In this document: positions 5,959-7,019 of the stretch, piece by piece
Position numbering within the stretch: position 1 is the stretch's first letter
How the letters are laid out: every line of letters starts with the position of its first letter
DNA from: Actinomycetes bacterium
GTDB taxonomy: Bacteria > Actinomycetota > Actinomycetes > Streptosporangiales > Streptosporangiaceae
Assembly: GCA_023425615.1 (NCBI GenBank)
Contig: JAFACJ010000341.1
Coordinates: 1-7,019 of the forward strand
Length of the DNA stretch: 7,019 nt
Direction of reading: 5' to 3'
The notes under the pieces: model-generated
The model's database searches: none
What the model was told of the DNA's origin: nothing
What the model saw: the letters and a program-made list of their open reading frames with translations, nothing else
Translations under genes and position numbers: made by a program

Positions 5959-6983
5959 CACCGGCCTCCCTTCTTCTTCGTCGTCTGCGGGCTCGGGCAC
6001 ACGCCCAGCAGCAGGGCGCAGGGGTCGGCGGGCAGCAGCACCTTCACCGCCAGCAGATGCCTTCCGTCGGGGGCGGCGGGCCAGCTGACCTGCTTGTAGA
6101 CCGGCAGCAGGTTGTTGATGGTCCGCAGGGCGGGGCCGACCATGCCCAGCTGCGCGTCGATGACGCCGACCGCACGCTCGGCGGAGTGGAAGCCCTGGCG
6201 CAGGTCTCCCCCGTGGCTGCGGAAGCCGTGCGCCATCAGCGACGAGACGTCCGAGACGCCGACGGCGAACGAGCGCAGCCGCCCGTCCCCCTGCGCGGCG
6301 GTGTCGATGACCGCGTTGGTGTCGGCGACGATCGAGGCGATGTCCGCGCCCGCGCCCCTGATGCTCGCCAGCCGCGCCAGATCGTGCAGGAACGCGCGGG
6401 CGTCGCCGCGGTGCTCGTGCGCGACGTCGATGAGGGTCTGGACGCTGTCGATGGTCTCGCGCAGGTTCTGGCCCTGGCCGCCGAGCCCCTCGGCGAGGGT
6501 GTGCACGACGATAGAGATGTCCTTGGGGTCGAGCGCGGCCAGCGCCGCGTTGGCGTCGGCCAGCAGGTCGTTCAGGTCGCGCGGGTTGGAGACGCGGGTG
6601 ATCTGCGCTCCCGGCCGCAGGTAGGGGCCCGACGTCTCGTGGTCGCCGGGCAGCAGGTTGATGAACTTGGGCCCGAACACCGACTCGGGCTCCAGCGACG
6701 CCGTCGCGGTGTCCGGCACCCGCACGCCGTCGTTCATCCGCAGGGTGATGCGGGCGCGCCCGTCGGGCAGCAGTTCGATCCGGTGGACCCGGCCGACCTG
6801 CATGCCGCGGACCTTGACCGGCGAGGTGGTGCCCAGGCCCTGGCCCGCCTGGGCGAACTCGGCGGTGAACAGCGCGCCCTCGCCCCGGAACGGCTTGAAG
6901 ATCAGGACGTACAGCACCAGCGCCGTGATGAGCACGGTGGCCGCCGCGATGGTGGTCCTGCGCCGCAGTGACGGCTCTCTCAT
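5958..6983 (-). CDS. mceA: MCE family protein MceA, lipid-transporter ring subunit
   Basis: This 341-residue protein is the first of six MCE-domain subunits expected to form a hetero-hexameric lipid-conducting ring and needle outside the cytoplasmic membrane. Seen in the sequence: an Arg-rich N-terminus, one transmembrane helix at about residues 11-29, and an MlaD/MCE domain at about 34-112 with the family signature VKVRGMQVGRV (56-66) and a GPKFINLLPG end (104-113). A long helical region follows (about 135-290) and contains LDPKDI (151-156). The tail has two cysteines (322 and 329) and ends KKKGGR. Mycobacterial MceA proteins are longer, about 450 residues as I recall, so the distal tail is short. 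The ATG overlaps the yrbEB stop (ATGA), with GTGAGG 8 bases upstream. The stop overlaps the mceB start (TGATG), implying translational coupling. Substrate unknown. Confidence 0.95.
   Translation of the reverse strand: MREPSLRRRTTIAAATVLITALVLYVLIFKPFRGEGALFTAEFAQAGQGLGTTSPVKVRGMQVGRVHRIELLPDGRARITLRMNDGVRVPDTATASLEPESVFGPKFINLLPGDHETSGPYLRPGAQITRVSNPRDLNDLLADANAALAALDPKDISIVVHTLAEGLGGQGQNLRETIDSVQTLIDVAHEHRGDARAFLHDLARLASIRGAGADIASIVADTNAVIDTAAQGDGRLRSFAVGVSDVSSLMAHGFRSHGGDLRQGFHSAERAVGVIDAQLGMVGPALRTINNLLPVYKQVSWPAAPDGRHLLAVKVLLPADPCALLLGVCPSPQTTKKKGGR
5965..5970 (-). promoter_or_regulatory. Ribosome binding site of mceB
   Basis: GGGAGG lies 6 bases before the ATG at 5958, inside the last codons of mceA (Lys-Gly-Gly-Arg). 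It decides the mceB start in favour of 5958 over the in-frame GTG at 6000. Confidence 0.8.
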
Positions 6984-7019
6984 CCCGACAGCCTCACCGT
7001 TCCGCCCTGGCCCCAGAAC
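6980..7019 (-). CDS. yrbEB: YrbE-type MCE permease, C-terminal fragment (partial)
   Basis: Only the last 12 codons and the TGA stop of this gene are in the window, reading FWGQGGTVRLSG. Its stop overlaps the mceA start as ATGA. YrbEB proteins are multi-pass cytoplasmic-membrane permeases that form the transmembrane channel of Mce lipid transporters, working with YrbEA and an MceG/Mkl-type ATPase. The assignment rests on position, since yrbEB directly precedes mceA in actinobacterial mce loci, and on a short tail of the type I associate with YrbEB proteins. The fragment is too short for domain evidence, so the family call is an inference from context. The rest of the gene and the expected yrbEA lie beyond the right edge. 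Confidence 0.7.
   Translation of the reverse strand, partial: FWGQGGTVRLSG

Noticed and set aside
6057..6971. A plus-strand open frame opposite mceA.
   Set aside because: Same antisense shadow pattern; mceA is secure on the other strand.
1..7019. Assignment of the locus to a specific mycobacterial type (for example Mce4 cholesterol or Mce1 fatty-acid import).
   Set aside because: No substrate-specific neighbour gene is in the window, and the MCE subunits alone do not reveal the substrate by eye.

Overview
The window is the middle and end of an actinobacterial mce locus, read entirely from the minus strand (right to left on the given coordinates). Base composition is high-GC with strong G/C at third codon positions. 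The gene order is yrbEB (last 12 codons only), mceA, mceB, mceC, mceD, mceE, mceF, then the N-terminal two thirds or so of a Mce-associated membrane protein. This arrangement is found in Mycobacterium, Nocardia, Rhodococcus, Streptomyces and the Streptosporangiales. The short MceA, MceC and MceD tails resemble what I would expect of a non-mycobacterial filamentous actinomycete more than Mycobacterium, but the genus cannot be fixed from this sequence.

Layout, in transcription order: yrbEB C-terminus 7019-6980; mceA 6983-5958; mceB 5958-4906; mceC 4906-3872; mceD 3875-2814; mceE 2817-1774; mceF 1774-482; Mce-associated protein from 463 to beyond position 1. Every junction from yrbEB to mceF is a 1-base (TGATG) or 4-base (ATGA or GTGA) stop/start overlap. 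The only non-coding DNA in the window is the 18-base mceF to mas gap, which holds a Shine-Dalgarno sequence. There is no promoter, terminator, RNA gene, CRISPR array or mobile element. The promoter must lie upstream, beyond position 7019.

How the parts work together, from family knowledge: two YrbE permeases sit in the cytoplasmic membrane and are energised by a separately encoded MceG/Mkl ATPase. One copy each of MceA to MceF forms a hetero-hexameric ring of MCE (MlaD-like) domains, extended by a helical C-terminal needle that carries lipid through its central channel. Known substrates in mycobacteria are fatty or mycolic acids (Mce1) and cholesterol (Mce4). Nothing here identifies the substrate: no steroid or fatty-acid catabolic gene is in the window.

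This is a recognisable system, not a new one. Points worth a second look are a second lipoprotein signal on MceD besides the usual one on MceE, a C-terminal transmembrane helix on MceF, paired C-terminal cysteines in A, B and D but not C or E, a tandem acidic repeat in the Mce-associated protein, and Shine-Dalgarno sequences built into the Gly/Lys-rich last codons of the preceding genes.
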